From assembly GCA_030248225.1 (NCBI GenBank), contig JASANE010007249.1, positions 1-64,000 of the forward strand: a stretch of 64,000 nucleotides of DNA, read 5' to 3'. Positions 40,901 through 52,941 of this stretch are shown here, piece by piece. The notes under the pieces were generated by a model, which was not told the DNA's origin, made no database searches, and saw only the letters and a program-made list of their open reading frames with translations. This DNA is from Trileptium ribeirensis (Eukaryota; Nematoda; Enoplea; Enoplida; Thoracostomopsidae). The position numbers were made by a program, and so were the translations under genes. How positions within the stretch are numbered: position 1 is the stretch's first letter; each line of letters begins with the position of its first letter.

Positions 40901-42261
40901 AAACCTGGCTGCTGTAGCAATATTTTTACTGATGTTACAAAACATTTCACGTCACCTTTCCATGTAATATATATTCTCTGATTTTTCCAGATTTTTCAAA
41001 ATATGTTATATCTTGTTAAAGCCACAATTGAAATCTAAATTTTGAGTACCATTTGAGCGTGGCAACTCAATTTCAAGTTTGTTCGTTGTGGAGAAGTGAT
41101 GGACTGGTAAGATAGCTGAATATGGTTTGGACAATGAATAATTAAAACTCTAAATTGCGAAGTGTCATAATATTGCAAATTCGTACACTCTATAGATATC
41201 TCGAAGCCTAACAGTAAACGCTATAGGTATGTCAAAGCTTAATTCTTTTCGCTTTAATGTTATAAAGTTTTCGATAATATACTCATAAACTGACAGTGTC
41301 TATAAAATTAGTATGACTCAAATCGCTGGTTTGGTGTCGCAAAAGCCATCAGTTAGCTATTATAAAGTGCAGCTATAACTCATGCTGCTTATACGTATAT
41401 TTTGAAAAAGCAGGGGTAACTTAACATTGTCCACTCGAGCTGCGAGTACAAAGGTTTGATTCCCACTGCAAGATTTTCCACGAGCTAGATAAAAAATTTT
41501 TCATAACAAAATGCGTAACACCAGCATACAGCAATCCATGTTTATGCTGGCACAGAAGTTTAATCAGTTGGAATGGTACAGAATATAAAGATATACCACA
41601 GGATAGTGAACCCTGTTGCTGACATTTAGTTTCACTAGAGCGACGTGTACGCACAGTGTGATCAATTGGCATAGAAAACAATGACACAGCCCTCATTCTG
41701 TGGCAAAAAGATAGTTCGTTAATTACTCTAAACCAAATGTAAAAAATAATAAAAGAAAACTCTGTGCTGTACCAGGGTGGAACTGCCGCTCCTATCACTG
41801 TGAAACAGATACTTTACCATTTGGCGACTATCATAAAAACAGCCCATTTTATTTGCTTTATTTCTTTATCCATTTTCCCTTTATTTCTTTCTCAATTTTT
41901 TCTGACTAAGGTTTGTTTTCAGTTTCCTGTATTTGTTTGAAAACTAGATTAAGCTAACTCCTTGGTTTTACATACGAATAAAGCCTATTTCCCACGCATT
42001 CGCCCAACTTATGCGTATAAATGCTGAGCTAAATAAAATTGTAAGATTTATACAATAGTTAGAAAATTTTTTTTAATTTTTTAATGATTATATATATAGA
42101 ATATTTGTGAGTCTACAAAAACGCGCCTGCCTCCGATTTTAATTGGGACTTGGTTCACAACCAAGTTTGTTTCGCTGGGAACAATACTTCAGGTGGTTAC
42201 GAAACTAACTAACCTCAACAGATAAATCATACATACAAAACAGAAACAGTCACAAATATGT

Positions 42262-42340
42262 TTAGGCCAGAATAGGGTTTGAACCCATGCCACATTGATT
42301 ATAAAAAAATTCTCATGTCATTTGGCTATTGAGACAATAG
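42262..42340 (-). repeat. tRNA-derived sequence
   Basis: On the minus strand TAGCCAAATGA (42318-42328) and GGGTTCAAACCC (42275-42286) fit the A- and B-box consensus at normal spacing. The stems are incomplete, so a SINE head or pseudo-tRNA is more likely than a working tRNA. Confidence 0.6.
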
Positions 42341-42933
42341 CGTTTTAATCGAAAATGTATCAAGCCTATAGGAAAAATTATGAGTGTAATAATTCGGAAC
42401 TCGTTATTCCTTCATCAAATCGATTGATCTTTCTGCTATCAACGATTCCAATTCGGATTATGAACAAATTTGTTCTGCTTCGTTAAAAAAGCAAACATGT
42501 ATTGGAACATAAATCAAAGATAAGCAAAGTCCAATCCGAAAACCAAACCTAGGCTGCATGTGTCTTAATCATTCACAGTGACGATTTTTTCACGATTCAC
42601 TGTGCAGATGCTTCTTCTACTTAGCTTACTGTAATTTGGCACTTATGTTGGATCGCATTTCGGTAGCCTCTTTTTCAGGACGATTCGACGACTGTGTAAG
42701 AAACTAAAACTTGGATCGATTCCTAATGTATGCACACCTTTCACATTTTATGGTAACTGATAACAAGCATGATAGTCGCTCTTCGTCTTAGTATAAGTCG
42801 TTATATAGCAGTGGTCGAGCAACTATTTAATATCAATGCACAAATAACATGTGCTCTAAAACAAAAAGCGGAAATGATGGCACTACATTACGAGTGTTAC
42901 AGTAAAATAGCGTTTAATCCTTATGTGCTTTAG

Positions 42934-45900
42934 CTTCTTTAAATTGGACAACACCACAACCAAGCCAAGATCTTGGTGATAGTGACGGTGAAGCGATAAC
43001 CGGCGATGACGCAGCCTGGATCTTGTCGTGCGGATTCCTTATTCTAACGATGCAAACCGGCTTTGCAATGCTAGAATGCGGCTGTGTTTCATCGAAAAAT
43101 GTTGCCAATATTATGATCAAAAACGTTGTCGATGTTTGTTTGGGAGGTGTATGTTTTTTCGATTTGTTAGAGTCGCTGCACGCAAAGTTGTGCCGAGTAA
43201 GGAAATGCTGAAGTAGAGCCAAAAAAATTTTATCTAATTCTGTTGGATACAACTGGCAGCATTCGAAAACAATACCACCGAAAACAGAACCAAAATATCC
43301 TACCAGTTTCGCCAGATGTGATTGGTTTTAAATGGCAGTACATTTTACCCGACTAAGGATCAACCCACCCCATCTCTAAGTTATATGTACCTCCTGCGAT
43401 ACACAGTCCATCAGTACCGAAAGAGTGTGGAAAGTTAAGCGGTTTTAGCAAAAATACAAAAATCTGAAGACTAAATTTTGGAAAACCTGTATATTATGAT
43501 TTAAAATTGGAGAGCCGGAGGAAACGTTTTGATTTTCCCCTGGCCTAAACCCCTAGATAAAATCATCTACCTACTGAGCCGACAGACCTTGGACACGTGT
43601 GCCTTTATGTAAGGGGCGTTAGTCGAACTGCCTTAGCAACATATATTAACCCCCCTAAGACCATGCAACCACCCACTACCATTTGAAAAAAAAAATCAGC
43701 AATTTTTGTCAATTTTTGCAAGTTTTAGTAAAATTTTTGGCAATATTAGTAAGACATAAGAATTGTTATTTTCTAATAATTTGGACTATCCCTGGTCTGC
43801 ACCTCCGGGACTAGTTAACAACTAGCCCACGGATCTCAGACACCTACGGTTTAAAGCATTTTCTTTAATTTGCACTTTGCGAAATATATAACGTAGGCCA
43901 TATAGCTAGCGGAAAAAATTGTCTAGGCAGTACTATGGTTTACTAAAACCCTTTTTCTTGCTAGCTGAGTCACCTGAAATTAAAGTCTATTCTGACTCAG
44001 CTATATTGGAGAAAATTAGCTAAGTTATTTAATTGTGCATTGGTTTGTGCAATTCCATCCCAACGTCACTCAATGAGTATGAGTTTATCAAAAAATATAA
44101 CAGTAATCGAGAAAACGTAGCAAGGCGTCGTTATTGCAACTAAACGAGCGAAGCGAGCGGATTTTCCACTGACAGTGCACATGGGAAATATAATTAAAAT
44201 TCCGTTTTGTCTGTCGATATCACAAGCCATCATTTTATGAATGGATTTTGAACAGTTGTTTTTGTTCGATAGCGAAAGTGATCACATCCCCATATTCCAT
44301 GTCAAAATTGCAAAAAAAGTTTTTAAGGTTCCTTGCTAAATTAGGCCATATAGATACTAGTGTCTTGGAACCAATATCTCGCGACACAGGCTTCGCATGA
44401 GCCACAATACTTATTACAAATCAAGTTTTTTTGCTTGTTGGATGAGCCATAGGGTTATAGGGTTAGTAAGCTCATTAGACACGTTGATTTCATTGCTTTA
44501 ACTCCAGAGTTCGTGGGTTACCAATCCTGAAGGGCGGTACCGGAGCAAAAATTTATAAATTTTGGCACCTAAAATAGTCAGATTTTGTCACGTTTTCAAT
44601 ATGTATTTAAGTCTCTATTTTGTGTATATAAAATATATAATGATTATATACAAAATATAATCATAAATTCGAATAGTTTATAATCTATGTCACACCAATA
44701 TTTTAATATATCATGAATCAACCTCTATTATACTGAAAATACGCACAAATGTATCATCTACTATAAAAAGAAATTACAACACATTAGCATGACTGCATGA
44801 ATGGAAGAGAAGTAGAAGCATCTAAAATATAGTACAATAATATGTAACAAGCTCTACCATATGTGAAGTCCAAAACAAACCCAAAAACAAGTAAAGTATA
44901 TATAAACGTGTCCGTCCTTTGGATCTCCAAATATACGCAGATTGCCTCCACAACACAACCAGGCCAGTGTGGCGTGGTTTATTTTGTGTCTATGGGTTTT
45001 GTTTTAGCTAAATACGGTAATAGGAATTGTATTTAAGTGGCATATACGTATCATGTAGGGCCCGTGTTGTGATCCTACAACGTAAAGTTTACTCTTCAAA
45101 ATATAATTTTCTTAAAATATGTTATTTATAAATTTCAAACGTTTTCGTCTTTCTGGTAATTAGCATATAAAATGAATAGTACTTCCATTTTAATATATAA
45201 CGAAAGTCACCGTAGCATTTAAAGCGTAGAAGTGATCGCTAAGGGCAAGGTAGCTATACTAGATCGGTTTCCCTTGCTTTCCAAGTTACCAGTGGTATTA
45301 AAATCGCTGTAAAAACAAAAAAATTTGGCAATGCTTATCAAGCTTTAGTTATGGAATGGGCGCAAACGCCACAAAAAGCGAAAATATCTGGGGCGGGGTG
45401 CAGTAAAATTGAAAATAACTGAGTTGAAGTGATGGAGTACCATCTTATATCCATTAAAAGATTATGCGGATGCTGGTTATTATAAGTAGATATGTATACC
45501 TACTCGACCAATTTGGTAATTTCTTAATTTGCCAAATTTTTGGTGAAGAGAGGGGGCGCTAGACATATTTCTCTATTACATGACTAACAATCTCGGATTA
45601 TTTCTGGGGCAACGATCTATGCCAACCTATTTCTGGCAAACCTATAACACTAAACAATGCAAAATACGTTACTGTTCATATTCTCCATCAAATTCAATGA
45701 CAATACAAGCAAAATATCTACGTACATCTTAGTTATATGTCTCTGTATTAGAGGAGGAAATCTTCAAATGCTGAAGTTTTTCAATTCTAGTTGAGCTATT
45801 GGATGTTCGGCTACTCAATGAGTTTTGGTCGACCGTCGAACGCGTTCGCCGGCTACGGCGATTACTTCTTTGTCGCACCGTTGTCGACCAACTCCGTCGG

Positions 45901-47358
45901 AACCGAATACGCCAAATACTTTTTCCAGTTCAGTTTTGCAACTACAGCGACAACGATAGTAAGTGGTGCAGTTGCTGAACGAATGAAGCTTTCTGCGTAT
46001 ATGTTTTTCTCCTTTTTCAATACTGTCGTTTACTGTTTACCAGCGTGCTGGGCATGGAACGTTGGAGTGCCCGATCGCTACCCAGGCGGGTGGCTTAGTC
46101 AAATGGGGTTTTTTGACTTTGCTGGAACGTGCGTAGTTCATTTGACCGGTGGAGTGTCGGCGCTGGTGGCTGCCCTAATGCTTGGCCCGCGGAGACAGCG
46201 CTTCGACATGCCGGATAAATTTCAAGTGAGTCTCTACTATATTTCTACAAAAATTATATGCATTAATCCGAATACGTCCAATCGACCCAATATACATTGC
46301 GAAGGTGTAACTTTGGCAGAGTCCATCACGTGCTATAATTTTACCCGTGCGTGAGGGTGTGATATCTTTACTAGACTCCTTAAAGAGCCAAGCAATAGCT
46401 TCAAAAATGCTTACTGAACAGTTTATGAAACGCTCAGCCAAACGATCGAAATACAAATTACCGACGCAGCAAAAGTTTGTTAATTTCATAATAAACATGC
46501 ATTAATTTATCCATGAAAAACTTGAGCGGGTTTTACGCAAAACAGTAGTTACTAGTTATGATAAGATTTGTCTTAAAACATATTGTAGAATATTATATAC
46601 TTGTAGAAATATCGGAAAATATACACTTGTAGAAATTCCTCGCTTATGCATGCGATGTGCCATCATAAGAACTAAATTGTGAAGTTATAACCAATGTATT
46701 GAGCCGCGGTTATACGTGCCCATAATATATAGTTCGTTTTATGACAAAAAAATAATTTTAGTTTTCGAGAAATCATGACCTCGTAAAAACATTACCAGAA
46801 ACGCAGTTTGAAATAAATGTCGCTTATAAATTTAATTTGCATAGAGCAATTTTCAACATATAGGAATCGTTTGTGCAACCACCAGTTTTCGAGATTTGTA
46901 TAGTACATTTTCATTTGCTACGTTGGACATTTTTGCACAAAGTGTTGTCTCTGGCTTTTACACAAGCTAAAATGGATGACACCATGTTTGACCAAAATTG
47001 TTTGATATATACTTAGAACATAAAAGCTATATTTCTATCTTTCGCTTGAAGATGAGTTCTCCAGTTACAAGCTTGACCGGAATGTTCATGCTGTGGTGGG
47101 CTTGGCTTGGCTTTAATTGTGGTTCAACGTTTGGTATGACCGGAAATTTATGGCGCGCAGCAGCTCTAGTTTCGGTAACAACGCTGAATGGAGCTATTGG
47201 TGGGGGCCTTGTAGGAATTGGATTGTCGATGTTGGTTAAGAAGGGAAAAATTTCAATCGACTACGTGATTAACTCTGTTCTTGGTGGCTTGGTCGGTATT
47301 ACTGGCATCGCTCCTGTAACAACGCCCGGAGAAGCGTTGTTGATCGGATCTATAGGAG
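42934..47358 (+). CDS. amt: Ammonium transporter, Amt family (three internal exons)
   Basis: A polytopic membrane protein that moves ammonium across the plasma membrane. Exons: 42934-43148 (acceptor TGTGCTTTAG, donor GGT|GTATGT), 45791-46225 (acceptor TCAATTCTAG, donor CAA|GTGAGT) and 47052-47358 (acceptor CGCTTGAAG, donor GAG|GTTAGT). Joined in frame they give about 318 residues. Family features in order: DDAAWILSCGFLILTMQTGF (first helix), LECGCVSSKNVANIMIKN, then across the splice GG-LSYWMFGYS, FQFSFATTATTIVSGAVAER, the signature DFAGTCVVHLTGG with the first pore histidine, and WLGFNCGSTF. The N-terminal exon and everything after the sixth to eighth helices, including the second pore histidine, are not seen. 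Downstream the window changes into retroelement sequence, so the gene is either interrupted or has its remaining exons beyond a very large intron. Confidence 0.93.
43505..43590 (-). repeat. tRNA-like D-arm/A-box remnant
   Basis: The minus strand reads GGCTCAGTAGGTAGATG (43564-43580), a strong tRNA D-arm and A box. The expected B box is degenerate (GGGGAAAATCAAAAC). Confidence 0.4.
44455..44550 (+). repeat. tRNA-derived sequence
   Basis: Reads like a tRNA from about AGTAAGCTCATTAGACAC (A-box region) to GGGTTACCAATCCTG (B-box region, two mismatches). It lies inside the amt intron and is probably a SINE head or pseudo-tRNA. Confidence 0.5.
46226..47051 (+). other. amt intron (826 bp)
   Basis: GTGAGT donor; the acceptor is CTTTCGCTTGAAG directly before ATGAGTTCT. 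Nothing else recognised. Confidence 0.8.
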
Positions 47359-47815
47359 GTTAGTGGTGTTTTCCACTGGAGCTGCCGTTTGTTTAGATGT
47401 CAGTGATAATGAACGATTAACAATCTTGAGTTCATAAAACTTTTACGCATTCGAAGCTTTGTGACACAATGCATCAACAATGTTTATTATCGCTGTACTG
47501 CATGCGCGTTTTTTTCGCTCATTTTGGTGGATAAAACAATCAGCGCCCGCGCGCAAGCGATGAAGCAGGTCGTTTGGGTACGACACAATCCTTCCATATG
47601 GCGCATGAAATGGCTAACACATGGATCCCTAGTTTTACACAAAAGGTTTGAGCTACAATTTAATTCACTAGCTTTAAATTGCATAAACAAAATCTCGAAT
47701 AAAATAACGTTTTGTAAATGAAATAATGCTACTAAATATAAATCATATAAATATAACGGTGGTAGCTGTATGGTTTGGTTACATCAGCCATTTACAGTTA
47801 ACTCACTTATAAGTT
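47359..47815 (+). other. amt third-exon downstream intron start
   Basis: Begins with a GTTAGT donor. No further Amt exon is seen before the base composition changes near 47.82 kb. Confidence 0.5.
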
Positions 47816-49446
47816 GTACTAGGACCATTTCTGGCCCTAAGGGATCCCAGCTGCACCACCATTTTTTCCTTGCGTGGTGCCCGGACAACCCCGGCTTCCA
47901 CGACTCCCCGGTGACGTATGCGATGACCTAAGGGAACCGCTTAGCTTAGCAGGCTGCCGGCGGGTTAACTAGGGTGTTCGGCCTGGCCCCTATTTTGGCC
48001 CACGTATCTAGTGGTACGAAGGTCCCCCTGAGGGAGAGTCAACCCCTAAGCCTGCTCACAGGTAATAAGGCTGACTCGCCTTTCCCTCGATCCTACTTAA
48101 ATCCTAAATGGATGCGTGATTCCCAGTGTTAGCCTGATGCACGAGAGCCTAATCCTGATAATAAATTGGGGGGGGGGGGTTCCACAAGAGAATTCCTGCC
48201 GGGCCGATAGCTTGAGGGAACACCTGGGGCTCAATCCCCAGGGTTCTTGTCTAGCGTGAGTAAAATTTGAGTAAAGTCGTGCACCAACTATTTAACGAGC
48301 CTAACTATGAGTTTCAGGACTAAACCTAAGTTTTAAAATTATGCCTTAGGGTCACTTCGGATCTTTGTGGTTCAAAATGCTGGTTTAATCACTACACTAA
48401 ACATATATCGCCTACTATGAGTTTCACACGCTAAACTTTATTTAGGCAACTTGCAAGTTATGACATTCCAATAACAAGTATCTTTTATATACAGCAAAAT
48501 GTATAGGTGCCTCGCAGGGCAACCCATGATATAATGAGGTACCGAACGGGTGATGTGAATTCTGACTAAACCCCGCGTAAAAATCACCTCAGCTTGCGCT
48601 TACGTTTTGTACCCCGTGGACCCCCTTACCCGCCTGACAGGACGTAGAATCGTACTTTCCTTGCCGACCGTTGGTTGGCTTCGCTCATGAAAACGCCCTG
48701 AACTATCGGGCATCCTCTTGTCGTTTCCCTGTTTCACCCTGTACTCCACCTAGGTGCCGTTTGCTATTTTGAGGCCGGACGTCAGCTGCTATTTACTTGT
48801 AATGAAAGTTTGTTATCAGCTCTGCGTGCGCCAGGGTCAGCTTCAAATGCGGGTCGTCATCAAAAGAGGGATGCGCTGCCGCGTCTCCCGAATTTTATCT
48901 GTCTTGTAACGATCTCTTGAATTGATGATTTTGACATGAAAAGATGGCACTGTATCGAAACCCGCCGTGTCTAAACGGTCTATGGGTCCGCGCCCATAAG
49001 TTTTCCATCTCTGAAAGTTTGGGGAACACAAGTGCTTTGAGTCCTCCTCAGGGTCGTCGCTCGACTAACAGGGGCGAGCACAAGAATTACCTTAATATTT
49101 GACTTGTCTATACGCTGCAGCTGACTCCGTCACATTTCCTGTTTTGGTCATGCTCTTCTCTGAGTAACTTTGAGTTAGCGGAAGGCCCGCAGTCATTTGC
49201 AAGCGTGAATAGGGCGCGTGCTGCCGCACCCTCAATGAATTGCTCAGTTTGCGTACCAGAAGAAACTATTTGTGATTTAAGCTTGAAAACTCTTCGGATA
49301 CCCCTGCATGGTTAGAATAATAGATTTGCAAAGCCGTAAGAAATGGGGACAACAACGCACGAAAGGTCCTGATACGTCACTCCCTATGGAGCGGCCGCAT
49401 CAACCCATCGATGATTGTTCTATTGTAAAAATACGTGACGGGGTGC

Positions 49447-49894
49447 TCTACCGTGTCTAAAACGGCCTGAGACCCGTCTGGATTCTTTTGGGGTCAATTG
49501 ACTGAAATTTTTGTTCGGAGCGGAACGAATCTCAGAATAGAGGCTCGAATTTCTGGGGCTAGCGTCAGGGGTTCCCTTCTTTAATTCTTTAAAATGCTCC
49601 CTGCGTGCAAATGACTGCGTCCGTCCTGAGCGGACCGCGCTCTCTTCTTCCCCATTACTGGGTCTTTAAGTCGTGTGACCTGGAGTTGTTCCTGCAGATT
49701 TTCCTATAACTTAGACTCGACTCAAGCTACGACTTCGAAAGCGAGCACGGATGGAGCACGGATCGAAAGAAGCTCCATTGTCTCTTGAAGGTCATTTGAA
49801 AAGTTAGAATTGTTTTATAGTGCCGATTTGTGGCGGGATCTTAAACTGTTCGATGAAAATTATTGCAGTCTTCTACCGTGTCTAAAACGGCCTG
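49447..49894. repeat. Two identical 23-mers with CCGT/ACGG hairpin
   Basis: TACCGTGTCTAAAACGGCCT and its flanks are identical at 49447-49469 and 49872-49894. A shorter variant (GCCGTGTCTAAACGG) is at 48964-48978. Each can fold as a 4-bp CCGT/ACGG stem around GTCTAAA. Function unknown. Confidence 0.8.
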
Positions 49895-50546
49895 GAAGAC
49901 TGGGTCTTTGAGAAGACTTGACGGGAACGCTTGAATGAAACGCTCAGGGATTAAATGCTCGTAATTTTGACAGGGTAGCCTAGCACCAACTTACACTTAT
50001 GCTCAATTTTCATTTGCCTTAGCGGCTGCCTCCAGGTCAACACGCTACTAGATTTTTCTTTCTTCAATTTCCTTACCCCTCCCATGTCCCTGTGTCCTTT
50101 CCCCTTCCCCGAGTGTACTCCTCATTCCGTACCTCCTTCACATCACAAAAGTTATAAATTTTTCGCCCTCCGGGTCTAAAGCGAAAAAGCGACCCGGCGA
50201 GCGGGGAACCAGTCGAGACTGTAAGATTTGTGTGCAACCTAACTCATAATTTTCTTGAATTTGTTGGGACTGCACTTACGGGAGCATGGAGCGTCCTTTG
50301 GACACCCCGCACCCGCAAGGGCAGCCCTTGCTAATAAATTTTGAAAAGCCGGAAAATCACCAGGGGGATCTCCGTCCTGTTTATACACAGTAGGAGATAC
50401 CCCTGGAAAGGAAAAATGGAAAAGAAACGAAAAGCGCAAACCTAAACTTCTCATAAAACAAAAGGGCGACAACCGCCCAGCTCAGAAAACAGACCACTTG
50501 GTCTGTGCTAACACTCGACTGGCTCCGACGCTGCGTCGGGCCCCTT

Positions 50547-50556
50547 CCTTTTATAG
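50547..50556 (-). promoter_or_regulatory. TATA box on minus strand, possible LTR promoter
   Basis: The minus strand reads CTATAAAAGG, followed by a GC-rich stretch including the CCGACGC-T-GCGTCGG palindrome (50525-50539). The orientation agrees with the gypsy element. That it lies in an LTR is an inference; no second LTR copy was found. Confidence 0.4.
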
Positions 50557-50910
50557 CCTCGTCACCACCCCTCTTCTTTGGTATCTCCTTCTTTGGTGGT
50601 TTTCGAAACGCGCAAAATTTAAAATTTCAAATTCTAACAACAAAACATCTAAATACATATATGTACATAGAAAACCGATAAGCTATGGCAGACGAACAAT
50701 AACAACAAATCGGCAGTGGGCACTCATCGTCGTATTATACATATCGCTTACGACCAACAACATAACTTGGCCGAGATGTGCCAGCGACTGCTAAACCTTG
50801 CGCTGGTCGGCGCAACATTTTCCGAGCGACAAAATATACGAGCGCTCAGGGCGCTTAAAAGTTATTACAAAATTTTTATATTATTTAGGTTTTTTGGATG
50901 ACTAGGGATC

Positions 50911-50959
50911 GTAGGCGGCCGGGGGCGGGACCAGGTTCAAGCCCTGGCTGGTCGCCTAC
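50911..50959 (+). other. tRNA acceptor/T-arm-like minihelix
   Basis: GTAGGCGGCC (50911-50920) pairs with GGTCGCCTAC (50950-50959) over ten positions with one G-U. Inside, CCAGG-TTCAAGC-CCTGG (50931-50947) is a perfect 5-bp T-arm with a canonical 7-base T-loop and a B-box. Where a tRNA has its D and anticodon arms there are only ten G-rich bases. It could be a deleted tRNA, a SINE scrap or a structured retroelement RNA. Confidence 0.5.
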
Positions 50960-52941
50960 TGATAGAAATATTAAATTTGACATATATCCAATAGGTGGCC
51001 TGCTACAGGCCGTTTTATGAGTCACAGACAGAAAATTTTAGTGTCCCAATGGGGTTATCCGGGTCCTGCGCGGACCGTTTAAGTTAGGAGGCCCCGGTTT
51101 TCGACTAAATACATAGGGTAAGACCCCATGTAGGTGTAGAGACCGAAAAATTGGGGAATTTTGGTTGTTTTGGCTGAGACTTGGGTCGTTGAAAATTGGG
51201 TGTTTAAACGCCTAGTTGGGGGTCCCTAAGTACTTACCAGTAGGGGCCAGCTCGGCCCGATCGCAAAATTGTGAAGCCTTAGGGAACCCTATTAACGATG
51301 GGATAAGCCTTGCTTGGCGTGGGATGTTCAAAACCGGTAAAATTTTGCTTTTAAGTAGGCCTTATAAAATTTACGCTTGAGTGGAGTTCCATCGCTTTTC
51401 TGCCCCTAAAGTTTGATTGCTCGCTTTACTTATTGATTTAATTATTCCGCAACCGCATGCCAGGATGGGTCCTCTAGATCCGAACTGAAATAGGAAAAAA
51501 ACTCTCCCCGTTTGAATTTTGGATAAAAATTTTGCGTAATGTTCAAACCCATCCAGACACGCGGCGCTGCATCTTTTTACCATAAAACGTACAATAATAC
51601 AACATTCCATATCACACGAATATAACATTATTGAATCCACTTAGGGTCGACCGGATACCATACTTGAGATCACATGTACTCCGTTTTGGTGCCAAGATCA
51701 ACCCATGCACCTCGGGCGGGTGGAGCATGACGATATGGCAAATTACATTCATGACGCATTTTATTTTTATAACAACAACGAATGATAATACATAACAAAA
51801 TACTCGGGTCATGCTCCATCGGTATCCGATCGCCCGTCCCATGACGCTTTACCCCTTGTTCTGACCTAAAGTTGGCTATTTTCTCCTTTTTTATATATCC
51901 TGATAAAATCCTGAAAATCTCGGGCTGTTACATCTCTTAAAAAATTTTTGATTTTATAGACTCCTTACTTATGGTAGTAAGTTAAAGTTGTCGAGATACG
52001 AAAAGAAAGTGAGAATTTTGCGTGATTAATTCCATGCGATGCACAGCCCTTGATTTCCATTAGGTAAAATTTGTATGAAATTTGAATATTTAACCCGTTT
52101 GAGCTTAAAATTACCGTAAATTTCGAGAATTTTCCAAAAATTTAGCCCGTTTGGGGATAAAATTACAATAAGTTTCGAAAATTTTCCGAGAATTTGTTAA
52201 AATTTGTTAAAATTTGCTGAAACGAGGGTAGAAGGACGATCAATTTGTTTGGTTGTCACCAAAACGCGTCCCTTCTCCCTTATTATTCGGCATTTTTGGA
52301 AGTTTTCCCTTATGGTTTATAATATTTTGAGTCTGATGTCTTAATGTTTCGAAAATGTATCTCCCTTTTTCATTTTACATTTGTCCAACGTTCTAAACGT
52401 TATAAATATACACGTAATGTCATTATTGAAGCAAATATATACATTTTATCTACATCTTGGCACGTACCTCCGACCGATTTTGGTTTAATTTACCCTAGGA
52501 AAAACCCGGCTGCCGGTTATGCCCTAACCCAGGGGTCATTTCAAGCAGTTTCCAGTCAAAAATTGGGGGCTGATCTACCCGTTTGGTTTATTTTAAGCAA
52601 TCTGGCGGTCTAACTAAAAGTTTGTCCTACATGTTCGCTATACCGAGTATCCTAGTCAAAGTTTGTACTTCCGCTTGGTAGGTTTCCTAACCCACCAGGT
52701 TGTACCGATTGCGCCTATCTGGTTCAGTTACCTGCATTTCTCGTGACTAGTACCTTAAGTTATTTCCCTAGTTGCATTTTGGTGTCGTTACTCAGCTTCG
52801 TACTCGCGCTCCTTGCTCATGACTACTCTTTCCAATGCGCCTCCTGCTATCTCGTTCTAATTGATCTTATTTCCTCTCATGCTCTCATTTCCTTCTCGCT
52901 CACGTTAGCCGCTAACGCTACGGTTTCATGCTCGCAATCGC

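Larger units (their letters stand above)
35855..42250. other. AT-rich intergenic DNA
   Basis: No firm gene. A minus-strand frame at 38869-39120 (83 residues) carries one hydrophobic helix (MFFWVLAALSWSVILLMLAL, then HAAAYVVEPEQ). It could be a membrane-protein exon but lacks clear splice sites. A 125-residue minus frame at 41421-41798 has no features and partly covers a tRNA-like GGTTTGATTCCC. Confidence 0.45.
43149..45790 (+). other. amt intron (2642 bp)
   Basis: Holds two tRNA-like copies (43505-43590 minus, 44455-44550 plus) and a perfect CTAGTT/AACTAG hairpin near 43813. No other gene. Confidence 0.85.
47816..52941 (-). mobile_element. GC-richer retroelement-like block without intact genes
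   Basis: Base composition rises sharply at about 47820 and matches the adjoining gypsy coding region rather than the host DNA, so it is probably the 3' region, LTR and perhaps leader/gag remains of gypsy copies on the minus strand. No intact frame is present; a 62-residue minus frame at 48843-49031 and plausible frame fragments around it may be decayed gag, but this is not shown. Recognisable pieces are a 12-base G run (48168-48179), repeated CCGT...ACGG hairpins, a CCGGGTC/GACCCGG hairpin at about 50169-50196, a palindrome at 50525-50539, a TATAAAAGG box and a tRNA-like minihelix. A 3'-terminal boundary or second LTR copy could not be found. 51.85-52.9 kb is more AT-rich and contains nothing recognised. 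Confidence 0.5.

Noticed and set aside
41421..41798. 125-residue minus-strand frame as a gene
   Set aside because: No domain, signal or splice sites, and its end overlaps a tRNA-like GGTTTGATTCCC.
46175..46498. 107-residue minus-strand frame
   Set aside because: Antisense to the amt exon and intron; no features.
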